This document shows, one piece after another, positions 1 through 13,107 of a DNA stretch of 64,000 nucleotides. The position numbers and the translations under genes are program-made. The stretch's first letter is position 1; every line of letters begins with the position of its first letter. Source of the stretch: Morella rubra. Its lineage: Eukaryota; Streptophyta; Magnoliopsida; Fagales; Myricaceae. The notes under the pieces were generated by a model. The model had not been told where the DNA came from. It saw nothing but the letters and a program-made list of their open reading frames with translations, and searched no databases. The stretch is from the NCBI GenBank assembly GCA_003952965.2, contig CM025851.1:19587739-19651738 (forward strand). The letters are read 5' to 3'.

Positions 1-3000
1 AGCTGATAAGAATGGGTGAATCTAATCATTTAATTTATATTTCATATTTCTAATCTCTAGGACATTAGAAATAACCTATTAGTACCTTGGGAGCGTAAAA
101 AAATTATTCAGACTCAATGTTTTCTCTTTTCCTTTTCTGTACAATCAAGTAAGATTTTTAACTTAAAAATTTATTTTAAGAAAAATGAAAGGGAGAAGTT
201 GCCATTTGCCTTGAAATGCTCGTTATATTATGCAGTCAACTTCATAAAGGCTTTTTGTAAACACGCTTGGAATTTGTGAAGCCTTGAGAAATTAAAATAG
301 ATAATTAGTAGATAACATAATTGATCCTTGTAATATATAGTTCTAAAAATATGTACAATTTGAAGAGAAATTGATATAATAGATATTTATCACACCATTC
401 AATACTTCTTTTGTAAATTTATTAAAATGTGGGCCCTACTCTAAGGTCTACTTATAATATATATGAGATAAGATATGTCTGCAAATTAAAATTTGGAACA
501 AAATTTTAATTTGTAAACGTAATTAACTCAAAATTTTAATTAATAAAATAATTTTAAAATAATCTCTTTTTCTTCTCTCAAATTATCTATTTCTATTATA
601 ATAAATATAATTTTTTTCTCCACTTTATAAATTCTACCTATTCCTTTAAAATCTAAGAAAATTCTGATTTCTTTCAATTTTTATAATATTTATATTGCCG
701 GAGAGTATTTAAACTAGTTCTGGACATGGAGACGTGGCAGCAACCCGGAGGCCTAGAGTGGACATACATTTCTTAATGCCAGTTACTGTCAGAAGCAGGT
801 TGATGATTCTCGTAAAGAGATAACAGGATAAGAAGGAACCCTGCGTATGCTTTTGTTTTTTCTTACTTACTCCCATGGGTTGCTGCTTTAATATTTGTTA
901 CCTCAAGTACTGATGGATTAGCTTTTGCGACCAGTCCATGTTCCCGTGACTTGGAAGGAATTTGGTAAAACATTCACTTCATTCGGTTTTGCGTTTTTTT
1001 TTTTTTTTTTTTTAAATGGGTGGGGGGTCCAATATAAGTTAATAACAGTTTACCTAAGTACTACTGTGTTTGGTTTCCTGGAAAATGCAAGATTTGTTTA
1101 TTCTGAGGACTTGTGGTTTCATGGATTCGATCAACTGCTGACCTTCTTTCATGGCCTCGTGCTTAGTGATTGTTTCCTGACACAAGACAATATTAGGAAA
1201 TAACCAATTAAAAAAGGAACTTAGTGGATTTGACTCGGGAAAAGTAGTTATATTGTAAATCTTTAAGCTAGATCCGGGTTGACCGTTGCGCGACTGTGAA
1301 AGCCGGTTCAATAATATGCACTCCTGTCTTAGGCTTTTGGGTAATTTAAGTGGGTTATTTCAGTATTTAAAAGTACGAGCATCTATTTATTAGACGGATC
1401 GTATTTAAAGATGGACCGATTGTATTTAAAAATGAACGCAGTTCGAATCCTATTATATGCTAGTGAGTCATTGCTTACGAGTTGAAGATTTAGCCCAGTC
1501 TTTTCATGATCTTTAAGTTTTTTTTTTTTTTAAACCACTGATATTATTAAATCCTAGCCGATGATTATAGCTTTAGGCTTGTGGAATACTTTTTATTTTC
1601 TGGGCCCTCGTTATGGTTCGGGGTCTCGAAAGGCCCGAATGTTACCCCTTACCGGCGGCTTAATACTTCCAGGTTGCTAAAGAAAATGAATTTTTTTTTC
1701 TTCTTCTTTTTAATAAAAGCAAACAGATTATTAGGGTAAAGTCAAAATGGGTTTTGGGATTTGACGAAATGTTGGGTTAAGAGGGGGCTTCCGGCCAGTG
1801 GAAATTGGGGCGCAATGTTCTCAAAATCATGGGCCATGATCCATTGATCGAATCCCCATTTCTGAACCCAACGACTTTGATGCCCTTGATATTCTATTCT
1901 GCTATCAGATAATTGGCCCAAGGGCCTTGAGGAGCTGCTCCTTGGCAAAAGACCAATGACTTGTGAAGCTCCTGGCTGGGACAGGCTTGGGTCGTTTGAG
2001 GTCGCCGGAACCGGGATGTAATTTCTCGAAATTTTGGAGAATATTTTTAAATTTTTAAAATTTAAATTTTTTTTTAAATATTAAAATTTATTGAAGTTTT
2101 TGAAAATTTTGAAATGTATGTGTAGATATTGAAAATTTTAGAATATGTTTAGTTTGTTCGAAATTTCGAAACTTCAAAATTTTAGACAAATGAACGATAC
2201 CTTAATAAGTATTTACATATTCAATTCTTAATTGAGAAAAATATATTTTTCACACATGAATTATCATAAGTTTTATATTTTTGCATTCAAATTATTAATT
2301 TTAACACATTGCACTCTAAATATCAATTTTAGACACTTTATACCTTTTATCAAATTTTTATATTAAAATGACGATAATGGCGTTGCCCCATTTTGCATAT
2401 ATTAAAGATATTATTGTCAATTCATTAACTTTCTAGGATATTATTATCAAATGGAGAGTGCAAAATGTTTAGTATTTATAATTTGAGTGTATAATGTGTC
2501 AAAATGGATAATTAAAGATGCAAAGTGTCTTAACATTATTAGTTGAAAGATGTAATGTATCCAAACTAAAAATTTAGATTACCATGTGTCAAACACCTTA
2601 CATTTGCTCTTATATAGCAAATAGACGTAATATTATTTATTATTTATTTAGAAAACATTTACAAAACACTTTTGGAGGCTTTATACGAGAAGTATCAACA
2701 TTATTATTATTATTTTGGACGCAGCCCTAGGCATTATGTTCAAAGCTGAAGTAGGTTTGTGCAAACGATTCCACAAATACCTAGCCGATTTTTGGTTGCA
2801 TAGTTTGGGGACAGCAAGTTGCTGATGAATCTGGAAAGTGGAAACTGGAGTGCCTTAACCGGAAATGATTATTTTCATAGCTCTACTTACAATTTATTAT
2901 TATTTTTTTCTTGGTAAGCTCTACTTACAATTTAAGCCATGGAAACAGGATAAATAATTCAACAAGCTCCTGCTCTGAAGCCATCTTCACCTAACTTCGC

Positions 3001-3341
3001 TTTAGCCCTTCCACCTAACCTAAAGCCAAAAGCTTACACTTCAATTGAAGCATACCAAACGGCAAGACAAAGCAAAAGCTATGAGGCGGAGCCTAACCCT
3101 GATACAGCTATTCCGGTACCAAAAAACAAATAAAAAGAAGTTTTTTTTTTTTTGTTGGGATCAAACTGTCGTTGGTTTAGTTATTTCAGTTATCTGATCC
3201 TTGTTGTTTGGATTAAACCCAGACAAAAGCTTACTCCTTTCTCAGAAGAGGGTTTCTCTGATTGGTTGGTGGGATGGGCCCGCGATTGTCGTAGACTTCA
3301 CTTGGAAATTTTGAACACAGAGACCGGGAGACGCTTATATT
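1..3341. other. AT-rich spacer upstream of the xylanase gene
   Basis: No gene is supported here. The stretch is AT-rich, with homopolymer runs and scattered stops in all frames, and short ORFs have no recognisable motif. It holds one inverted-repeat element at about 2260-2610. The part nearest the gene (about 2700-3341) should contain the promoter and 5' UTR of the xylanase gene, but I see no TATA box I would defend. Confidence 0.6.
2260..2610 (-). mobile_element. MITE-like inverted-repeat element, family A copy 1
   Basis: The sequence is partly self-complementary and is the reverse-orientation relative of the element at 18366-18691. The shared core includes GACACTTTATACC, then TATCAAATTTTTA, then AAATGACGATAATG, followed by a TTTGCATA..ATT.AAGATATTATT segment. 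There is no coding capacity. It lies about 0.7 kb upstream of the xylanase start. The ends are blurred, and I found no clear target-site duplication, so superfamily is not assigned. Confidence 0.55.
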
Positions 3342-6300
3342 ATGAGAATGGTCTCTGGCTGCTGCTTCACCAGCCTATTCTCCCGGAACCATCGGAGGCA
3401 CAACAAGAAGCACAAGCTTACCCAGGTAGTCTTTCACTGCTTTATTCTTTTAATTGCAGCCAAAACAAACGAAAAAGTGAAAACAGAGGAGTTGGTTATG
3501 TTCGTAAACATTCCTATAAACCTTCTTGTCGCTCTCTAATAGAATCTGGATTTTCTTGATTGTCACGTTGACCTAGAGAACCAGAGAAACCATGGAGAAC
3601 CCCACGTGCATTGCCGACGACAATGTGGAGGTATGGATCTGTTAATTAGCTCACAATCTAGTACCCTTTTTTTCTTATTGTATTCGGTCTTCACGCACAG
3701 GATATTTTTGTCGTCATTATTAAGTTCACTTTTTCCGCGTGATTTTTGTTGTTAATGTAACTTTGCGTTTTCTTCAACTTACCTAATTCAGGCTTTAGAT
3801 GGCACGGTGCACTTTTAGTTTTGTCGATCAACTGATTGAAATTCAGGGAAAACATGGAAACCGTCACTATACTTTTATCTCGAGGTTGCAAATTCAGTTG
3901 ATGTTCGAAATTGCATTTTTTGTTTTTGGGGGGGGGGGGGGGGGGGGGGACTTGTAATGGTGATAACAGGTGAAGTTGCAAAAAGAAGAATGATTGATAC
4001 TTAGAAAGCAACGTCGGGTCACTTGGTATAGGTTAGAGTTATGGTGTGAGCATTACAATGGATTTCCATCTTCAGCTATGCAAATGCTTGTTTTGGTGGG
4101 GTTCATTTTCTTGGAAAATTCCAGTTGATGATTGCTGGCTCTAAGCTTTACTTATATTAATTGAATGAAGAGGCTTCATGGGTCCAAGAGCTCTCAAACA
4201 AAGGTCCTGACTTCTGCTTTTCCTGACAGATTGTAGTCCGAAACACAGATGAATCAAATCATAGTCGTGCTACAAATATCATCCTAAACCATGATTTCTC
4301 TGAGGGACTCCATTTGTGGCATCCCAATTGCTGTGATGGCTTTGTAGTTTCAGCCGAGTCAGCTGACCCAAAAGAAATAGCAGAAAAGTCAGGAGGTAGT
4401 TATGCAGTTGTTACAAATCGCAAAGAATGCTGGCAGGGGTTGGAACAAGATATCACAGCCCGGGTTTCCCCAGGCTCCACTTATGCAGTCTCTGCCTGTG
4501 TTGGAGTATCAGGACCTGTTTCCAGATCCGCTGATGTTCTTGCCACTTTGAAACTAGAATACCATGGCACAGGGACTAGCCACTTGTTCATCGGAAGGTA
4601 AAGGATTTCACAGTCACAATGTTGCCTTTCTTCTTAATGGAAAAGGAACCATGTGTTTACCACATTTATGACAAACAGAACTTCTGTAACTAAGGAGAAG
4701 TGGGAAAAGTTGGAAGGCGCGTTCTCATTGCCAAATATGCCTGACCGGGTTGTATTTTATTTGGAAGGGCCTTCTCCTGGAGTTGATCTTCTTATTAAAT
4801 CAGTTGGGATCACCTGTTCCAGCCCAAATAAATATGAGGTAATATACTCGATGCCCTTCTTTACTCCCCTTCGTTTAGCTCCTTTGAAGCTGGGTTACAT
4901 AGAGCTACCCGATTGATAGAAGGAGTAGTTATTAAACTCTACTAGACAAAATATGTCTGCAAGTTATTTCTATTTAGCTCCAAACAATCCATTTAAAGAA
5001 GTTTTACTAATTTATTCTGTGACTTCTCCTCTTTGAATTTCAAAGGGGGTGAACCTGGGATGTTTCACAGCTGGAGATGAGAATATCATCCTGAACCCCA
5101 GATTTGAGGATGGCCTGAATAATTGGTCTGGGAGAGGCTGCAAGATTGTTTTGCATGATTCTATTGGAGATGGAAAAATTGTTCCACTGTCTGGAAAATA
5201 TTTTGTATCTGCAACAGAAAGAACACAGAGCTGGAATGGAGTTCAGCAGGAGATCACTGGAAGACTACAGCGAAAGCTTGCTTACGATGTTACTGCTGTT
5301 GTTCGTATATTTGGTAACGTCACTAGTTCTGATGTGCGTGTGACTTTGTGGGTCCAAACACCAAATCTTCGTGAGCAGTATATAGGCATTGCAAAGTTAG
5401 TAAATTGTGTTTCACTGTTTCTTTAAAGAAAGTAAATCATTTGTTTATCCTGAATTTGCAATATACTCAACATGGAGAGATTCTTCCACTTTGAAAAGTT
5501 TTCTTAATGGAACTGTTGCTCTGTAGTGCTCAGGCAACGGACAAGGATTGGGTACAGTTGCAGGGGAAGTTCCTTCTAAATGCTTCCCCTTCCAGAGTTG
5601 TTATCTACATTGAAGGTCCTCCGTCGGGTACGGATATCCTCCTTAACAGTATAGTTGTAAAGCATGCGGAGAAAACCCCTCCTTCACCTCCACCAGTTAT
5701 TGAGGTTGGTTAACGAATATTTGTGTTTGTAATCAATGTTGAGTCCCTAGCGTTATTAAGCGTCCAAATATCATTTTCTTTCTTGTAGAATCCAGCCTTT
5801 GGAGTAAACATAATTGAGAACAGCAGTCTAAGTGATGGCAGCACCAATGGATGGTTTCCCCTTGGTAACTGCACTTTGAACGTTGGTACTGGTTCACCAC
5901 ATGTACTTCCACCAATGGCAAGAGATTCCCTTGGACCTCATGAACCTCTAAGTGGTCGCTATATCCTTGTTACCAATCGCACTCAGAATTGGATGGGTCC
6001 TGCTCAAATGATCACAGATAAACTGAAACTCTTTTTGACATACCAGGTGTGTGCTTGGATTAGGATTGGCTCTGGGGCTTCTAGTCCACAGAACGTCAAT
6101 GTTGCTCTAAGTGTGGACAATCAGTGGGTTAATGGGGGACAAGTTGAGGTTAGTGCGGGCAGTTGGCATGAAATTGGTGGTTCCTTTAGAATTGAGAAGC
6201 AACCATCCAAGGTCATGGTTTACATCCAAGGTCCAGCTCCAGGTGTTGACTTAATGGTTGCTGGACTTCAGATTTTCCCTGTCAACCGCCAGGCAAGGTT

Positions 6301-8076
6301 TAGATATTTACAGAGCGAGACTCATAAGGTAATCTCCCGCTTTGATTTATGTGGTATTTAACTAATTACGCTTGAAGAACCTGGAATTGGAAAACATTGG
6401 TGAATCTATCGGGTTGCCTCTCTATCCAACTGGTTAGGTTGCTTTCAGCTCTCCTTGACTATATCAGTAGCATTATTATTCACGTACCGGTGTAAGATGT
6501 ATTTGATTTGTGTTAATGCCTTGTACAAGAACTTCTCCCCTGCATCTTCTAGGCTGCATTTTGAAGTAGAACATAAAGTTGACATATGTATTCAAACTTA
6601 TACAGACACATATGTAGATAAGTATACAGAAATGATACCTACTCTGTGTTGGAGTGCCTGTAATGTGATATATTTCTGATTACAAATGTCATAACTCTCG
6701 TATGCTTCAGGAAATTTGTTTTCCTAGGATACTTAATACTTTGATACCTTGGGTTTTGTAAGCACCCTGGACTTTGCCTAGATTATTGGTGCTCATCAAT
6801 ATACACAGCTGTATATTTGTTTTGAACCAGTAAGTCCTAAAAATGGTGGCATTTTCCTTCCCCGATAGGTAATTCAAAAGGTGAACTGACTCCTTTCCTA
6901 CAAAGAGGAATCTCTTTTCCCAATTTTGATCTGGAATACTTCTTATTGTCCGGTATGCAGGTTCGTAAGCGTGATGTCATCCTGAAATTTTCAGGAGTGG
7001 ATTCAAGTGGTTTTCTTGACACCTTTGTGAAAGTCAGACAGACTCAAAATAGTTTTCCTTTTGGGACATGTGTAAACAGAACAAACATTGATAATGAAGA
7101 TTTTGTCAATTTCTTTGCAAAACATTTCAATTGGGCTGTGTTCGGCAATGAGTTGAAGTGGTACTGGACAGAACCACAACAAGGAAATTTCAACTACAAG
7201 GATGCTGATGAGATGTTGGACTTGTGTAAGAACCACAACATAGAGACCCGAGGTCATTGTATCTTCTGGGAAGTGGAGGGCACAGTCCAGTCATGGATCC
7301 GTGCACTGAACAAAAATGACTTGGCAACAGCTGTCCAAAATCGCTTAACAGGTCTTCTCTCACGTTACAAGGGGAAGTTCAGGCACTATGATGTTAACAA
7401 CGAGATGCTGCATGGTTCATTTTATCAGGATAGACTGGGTAAGGATATCCGAGCAAACATGTTCAAGACTGCACACCAACTAGATCCATCTGCCACCCTA
7501 TTTGTGAATGATTATCACGTTGAGGATGGATGTGACACCCGATCATCACCAGAGAAGTACATTCAACATGTCCTTGATTTGCAAGAGCAAGGCGCACCTG
7601 TTGGTGGCATAGGAATACAAGCACATATAGACAGTCCAGTGGGGGCCATTGTTTGTTCGGCTCTGGATAAAATTGGTATTCTTGGTCTTCCAATCTGGTT
7701 TACAGAGCTTGATGTGTCTTCCATCAATGAACATATGAGAGCAGATGATTTGGAGGTGATGCTTCGCGAGGGTTTTGCCCATCCTGCGGTAGAAGGGATA
7801 ATGCTCTGGGGATTCTGGGAGTTGTTTATGAGTCGTGACAATTCCCATCTGGTGAATGCAGAGGGTGACATTAATGAAGCTGGTAAAAGGTTACTTGCTC
7901 TTAAACAGGAGTGGTTGTCACATCCTCATGGGCATATAGATGAGCAAGGAGAGTTTAGGTTCAGAGGCTTCCATGGAACATACAGTGTGGAAGTTCTCTC
8001 TGGCTCCAAGAAAGTTTCAAAGACATTTGTTGTTGACAAGGGTGACCTGCCGCTGGTCTTATCCATAGATATGTAA
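3342..8076 (+). CDS. XYN1: Endo-1,4-beta-xylanase, GH10 with three N-terminal CBM22 modules (AtXYN1-like), eight exons
   Basis: Exons: 3342-3425, 3577-3630, 4230-4597, 4679-4838, 5046-5395, 5527-5704, 5789-6328, 6961-8076; total 2850 nt, 949 aa. Every junction is GT..AG and the joined frame stays open. Exons 3-4, 5-6 and 7 each encode one CBM22 carbohydrate-binding module (about residues 47-222, 223-398, 399-578). Exon 8 encodes the GH10 barrel. GH10 marks seen are GHCIFWEV (His677), YDVNNEML with the acid/base Glu726, GIGIQAHID (His800), FTELD with the nucleophile Glu827, and LWGFWE. The family cleaves beta-1,4-xylan, and the Arabidopsis relative is tied to secondary-wall and vascular tissue. 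The start at 3342 gives MRMVSGCCFTSLFSR, which resembles the N-terminus of Arabidopsis XYN1; the ATG at 3592 is a possible alternative. No hydrophobic signal peptide is evident. Length fits the family (about 900-950 aa), and no break is seen. Exon 1-2 boundaries are less certain than the rest. Confidence 0.93.
3928..3949 (+). repeat. 22-nt poly-G tract in xylanase intron 2
   Basis: An uninterrupted run of 22 G in the sense strand of the first long intron (3631-4229). It is unusual in an AT-rich intron and could form a G-quadruplex in the pre-mRNA. Length may be unreliable because such runs are prone to sequencing and assembly error. Confidence 0.9.
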
Positions 8077-8305
8077 GTTTTCGGGTTTAACCGAACAATA
8101 TGTTGGTGCACATAATTCATCATCACTTATACATTGTCAAAACTCTGAAAAAAGGTAAATGTGTTTGTGCAGTTACATTCGTTGTTTCGTAGAAATCGAT
8201 TACACAAGGAATGATTGCTCAAGTTCTATTACATTCATCTGTTGTTTTGTACAGAAATTGGGTACATGTGGCTGGTTTGTGAACTCGTTGTAAACGACTA
8301 TAAAT

Positions 8306-8311
8306 AATAAA
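8306..8311 (+). terminator. Candidate poly(A) signal of the xylanase gene
   Basis: A canonical AATAAA lies 230 bases after the stop codon, within a T-rich stretch typical of plant 3' UTRs. No transcript evidence is available from sequence alone. Confidence 0.5.
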
Positions 8312-11122
8312 GATAGCTTCTTGCTGTTTTAGTATTTTTTTCGCATAGGTATGCCGTTTCTAGCTCTCCAGCTTTTTGCCTTGTGTCCGTGGGTTACAGA
8401 ATTCTTGTGTACAGATAAATGGACTGTACAAGCTCAGTAGAAGAGAGACAAAAAAAAATGAAGAAGACGGCTCTTACACGGTCAAGATAACTACTGAATT
8501 AATAGTGTCATAACTATAACTATCTTGTCCTTTTTCCTCCATGTTTTTGGTTCTAAATTTTTGGCCTCACCTTCTCGATATGCAAGTCATTTTGGTGTCA
8601 CTCAACCGGGAGCGGTTGCCCATGCCTCTACTCACAGTGCCGGGATTCAAAACCAAGCTCTGCCTGGATGGGCCCGAGCCATTGGCTGCAGTAAGTTGGC
8701 ACAACTTATACATTAAATATCTAAACGACGAGATGGCCCATGGTTTCTAAGGAGGGAACCGGTACGTACAAAGATAAGTGCTTACTAAACTGTGTTTAAG
8801 CATGTGGATCAGGCCAGGCCTGAACCACGGTTTGGACCAAAATTACATTGGTTCAACGGTTAAGCTCAGTAGCTTTTAAAGAGAATGCTTGTGTAAAACC
8901 AAATACATAGAACAGAGAGTAAAATTATTCAGAAAAACAAACTACGGAAGAACTATTCGTCATGTTTCAAAGAAATATATAGTTGCGTACGTGTCAAGGA
9001 AGAAAGAGCAAATTATGAATGCACAACTAGACCCCCTCGGTAGATTCAAACGGCGAATGAATGGCCTTCATGCTGTCATTGCCAGCAACATGGTCGCCTT
9101 AACAATGAAAATGGACGAAAATCCGTTCAGGATTTTCTTGGACAACTTGCCGTTCAAATATCATTCCATGTGTAAAATCAACAAATGATTCCAACAACTA
9201 CAGTGAGGCATGTTATGGGCAATTTCCTACAATCCAAAATCCTTTACCCTCTTCTTTGACCAGCCTTAATAGACTTTTAAAAATGTCTGACCTAGAAATC
9301 AAAAGGCAAATTTGCTAACACATCAGGTTTGTTGCCCATAATCCTGAAATCTGAAGGTATGGTGATATAACTTCCCAATGCAAAAAATAGCAACCTAGAC
9401 CTAAGAAATAAGACCTTACCATGAAGCCCTAACAGTTTCTACCTAATATCTGCACTCATGCTTTTCCTATAAGTTGAACTGACGGTTGAGTTCTCTGCAT
9501 CTTGTCAAAGGGGTACTTCCAGTAGTTGAATCAACTGGCCGGCAATCTGCATAGACCTTGCGTGTTGTCTATAGCCTTCCGACCTATGTTCCATCCAATG
9601 TTAAATAAATGCAAGTAAATGAAATTTTAGTTTCTGATACAACATCTTATTGATATATTTTCGTGTGTTTTATGAGGAAGAAAAGCACCGGTAAATTTTT
9701 GTTGCTCGTCTGATCTGTTGTTCGCTTCTACAAGTCTCCACAAATCCTAAACTCGGCAGAACACCCTCCTCCCGCTTTTCTCTTGCTCTCAAGGAGTACT
9801 TTCTAATTCACCTACGTACGACAGTGTGTTCTTTGTTCTTTTTTTTTTAAGCTAATTCGTGCTCGTTGAAATCAGTTTAACAGAGGCCCCAAGATTGCTT
9901 TTACAGGCAGACATGGCCAGGGCCGCTGTTCGACAGATATGATTTAATCTGGTATCAACGTGAAGCCCTATTGAAGGAATTGGACGAAAGGCCTCTTTAA
10001 ACTCATCAAGCCCAAAGGATCCGTTGCTTTCCCATCTTCTGAATAGCGGTTGGAAACGCATCCGGAGAATGGAATCTTGTGAGTCCCTCTGGAGCTCTGT
10101 GGGTCCAAAGCTCTGTGATGGCGAAAGCCTGACTTTTAAGAGGAAAGAGTGGTCCGGAGCTGTAATCCTTAGTACCAGTCCACAGAATAAGAACTCCCTA
10201 CAAAATAGACCTCCGAATAAGAGATCAACCGAGAGAGTGAAAAAAATGGTGGATAGACCTCGTAAAGAAGCCAGCGGCACAAGAAAAAGTGAGCTCTGGA
10301 ATGGAATCTCTTCCGCCCATGATGAGTCCATTTCGATTTGTTTCGGATTCGACTATCTTATCAATTAAAATCCTGAGCTCCTAAACGTGGCCCAAAAACA
10401 ACCAGGGAAAAGAAACCCCCTGCGAATCACCGCAATGCATCACGTCAAAATATAAACATATATAGCAACGAGTTTAACATATCCGCCTTCCGTTTCAACA
10501 TATTTAATATAGCGGAAGTGTGAGATCCTCAAATGTCAAATGGCAACAAGAAGGACGTTTTCAAATCACAGTTGTTAGATTATCTTGAGTGCCACTAATA
10601 ACGCTAATGTTATATAAAAAATTAAATAAGACGACGACTTCCCCACAATTGCCGATGCCCCCACAGCAATCACATCATCATGATTGACACCCACCATCTA
10701 CTTCTCTGCTAATCTGAGTTCTCTCTTATTACATTACCATGATGATAGGACCCAAAACAGTCCAATCCCTGTCTCTAAATACCTGGTTCTCTCCACCCTT
10801 AGGACCCACCTCCCACATGGGTAAACAGTAACCCTTGCCGGAACTCTGGCGTACGTTAGCCCACTACATCTTTGTTCTGAATCGCTCCAGCTACACCGCC
10901 AGAGAGAGAGAGAGAGGGCGGTCTACGTCAACGGAGTTAACGTTTGATATGATGGGGTCGTGGGGTCCAAACGTATCAGAAAATTTGTAGAAAAAGGAAG
11001 AGGGGAAAGAGAGTGATGGAAGTGGGATGGAGAGTAGGACAGCAAGCAGAGTCATTGATGTCTACTGCACTACATCGGGAAACAGCTCCCGCGCTGTTTT
11101 CGCGCGCCCTCTTCCATACGAC

Positions 11123-11222
11123 AGCTCCTGCCAGGTCCCACGCGTAAATCTCTGACTGCACCACCAGCCAAAAGCTCCTGCCAGGTCCCACGCGTAAATC
11201 TCTGACTGCACCACCAGCCAAA
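11123..11222. repeat. 50-bp direct tandem duplication (2 copies)
   Basis: Two adjacent copies with a period of 50 bases. Each starts AGCTCCTGCCAGG, contains CCCACGCGTAAATC and ends CCACCAGCC. I see no mismatch between the copies inside the unit, so the duplication looks recent. Confidence 0.9.
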
Positions 11223-11826
11223 ATCCCAGTTGGATAGAGAAAGGGCCACCTGGTGTCAGTGATAAAGAACCCACTCCTACAGTGCCCACTAACAGTCATA
11301 CTACGAGTCTACTAGCAACCCCTTGGCTAATGTCTTCGTTTAGTTAGTTCCGGTTCAGAGTGACATCAATGGCTTAACCTCTGTGCTTACAATCAAGCCT
11401 CCGACTAGCACTGGCAAGGACATTCTGTCTTACTCGGATGTCAAGTCTGTGGTCCACTTGAATACTTTCTCTCTCCCTCGCCATCTTTCCAAGCATAGCT
11501 CATTAAGAGTTCGGTTCACAGCACTAAGCGGATAAATGAATTCATCGATCACTCTAGTTTGACATTTTCTACCTCTACTGAAAACATTATCTTGATGTCC
11601 TTTTTTTTTTCCTAGCTATATCTTGTGTTCAGTTGCCGATAGTTTTCAGATAGAAAAAGGGTTAACGTAATTAATGTTTGACTGACACACATCAAAAACT
11701 GTTGAATCGCAGTCTTTTGTTTTTTCTTTTTCAAGCGACTCGTACTGTTACTTATTTCAAAACAACACAAAATATATATAAAAAACCTTGCATATAAAAC
11801 TAGAAATTTTAGAAAACCACGAAATA

Positions 11827-11970
11827 TAATTTTATTTCCTATTTAATTAAAACTAAAGGATTAAAATCAAAGATAAAAAGGAATTTTTTTAAAAAAAATT
11901 TGAAGTTAAAAATATGGAATAAAGATACAAAAAGTGAAAATAAGACAAAGTTAAATAGGAAATAAAATTA
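11827..11970. repeat. 20-bp inverted repeat with loop of about 100 bases
   Basis: TAATTTTATTTCCTATTTAA at 11827-11846 is exactly complementary to 11951-11970. The flanks extend the similarity imperfectly (AAAACCA on both sides). This could be the core of a small decayed foldback element. No target duplication is visible. Confidence 0.7.
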
Positions 11971-13107
11971 GAAAACCAAAACACCAAATTGAAAGAGAAA
12001 AGGGTAATTAGAAGAGAAAACTGCCAACATTCCGCCTTGAGATCCACCCTCAAGAGTGAAAGATGGTTGCTTCTGTGGATCACAAAGTGGAGAAGAACTA
12101 TCACAAAGGTCGACCATACTTTTCGATCTAATAAATGCCACGGTTATTAACACATTGAAACAAAACATTAATTATAGTGCTACAAGGGGTTTTTTTTTTT
12201 TGTTTTGGTTGTGAAAAACACAACTGAAAGAAAAAAATATATTAATGGGTCCTAATCCCTTGTCGAATGATATATCGCTTCTGAATAGTGTGATAACTCT
12301 GTCCAGAAATTGAAACACATGCTTATCACTAATCAATAATACTCACATGATTCCTAGGAATTCTTTCTTCATTTGTTGCTGTAATTTAGCTCATAATTCA
12401 TCACTTGTCTAAAAGACTCCTCATTTGGGTTCGTGGTTTGGTCTCTGATTGATCCACTTGTCAAGATTCTTCGTGTGCTTTCATACTTTGATCTCTCATT
12501 GGTCCAGAACTTGTCAAGACTCATCCTTTGGCTCATGGTTTAGTCTCTATGAACATTTTCGTATCAACGCATTTGAATTCTGTTTTGCTCAGGGTTCGAG
12601 GAAATTACATGATGTTCGAACAAGAGAGTCACAAAGCTCGCTCTCTAAGACCCCACCCTGTAATCAAATACGTTTTCAAAAAACCACATCAAACATCTAT
12701 TTTAAGGTCTCATTTGGGCTAAACTTTGTTTTGAATTAAAGTAACTCAAGTGACGCAATCCTTTTGATGGACCCTAAACACATGTTCGAATGTATTTTTC
12801 TAATAATCAATATGCCCATTCTATTTGAGTTTCTTGTTCGAACACAGTGCCGACAGCGATTGTACAACTCCAACGTCATAAATGAATCGTTCAGTCCAAC
12901 TTTAAACATATCTATTTTGATGTTTAAAATGTTGATTCCTAATTTTCATCTTGGCATGCTTATCATATTGGAAAAGTCTTCACGGTTGTCAGCCTAACGA
13001 CAAAACGTTTATTCTCGTGGGTTATGATTTTCTAAATTTTGGCTCATGTCAGAGTGTTACATGTAAATAAATGTATTATGCAATGAAATAGTTATGTAAG
13101 CGTTATC

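Larger units (their letters stand above)
8312..13107. other. Spacer without a supported gene
   Basis: Several ORFs of 60-160 codons occur (the longest on the minus strand, 9852-10331), but none has a recognisable motif or splice-consistent neighbours. The stretch from about 10.65 to 11.3 kb is less AT-rich and contains a GA microsatellite near 10900 and a 50-bp tandem duplication. It may be regulatory, but nothing in it shows this. Confidence 0.5.

Noticed and set aside
3152..3559. 135-codon frame overlapping xylanase exon 1
   Set aside because: It is in a different frame from the homologous N-terminus MRMVSGCCF and runs through the intron 1 donor; a shadow of the real exon.
9852..10331. 159-codon open frame on the minus strand
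   Set aside because: The longest unassigned frame in its region, but it shows no motif, an opposite-strand frame of 114 codons overlaps it, and there are no matching splice partners.
10880..11320. Possible short gene on the minus strand near the 50-bp duplication
   Set aside because: The two overlapping frames there are open only because the duplicated unit lacks stops in those frames; no motif or splice signal supports a gene.
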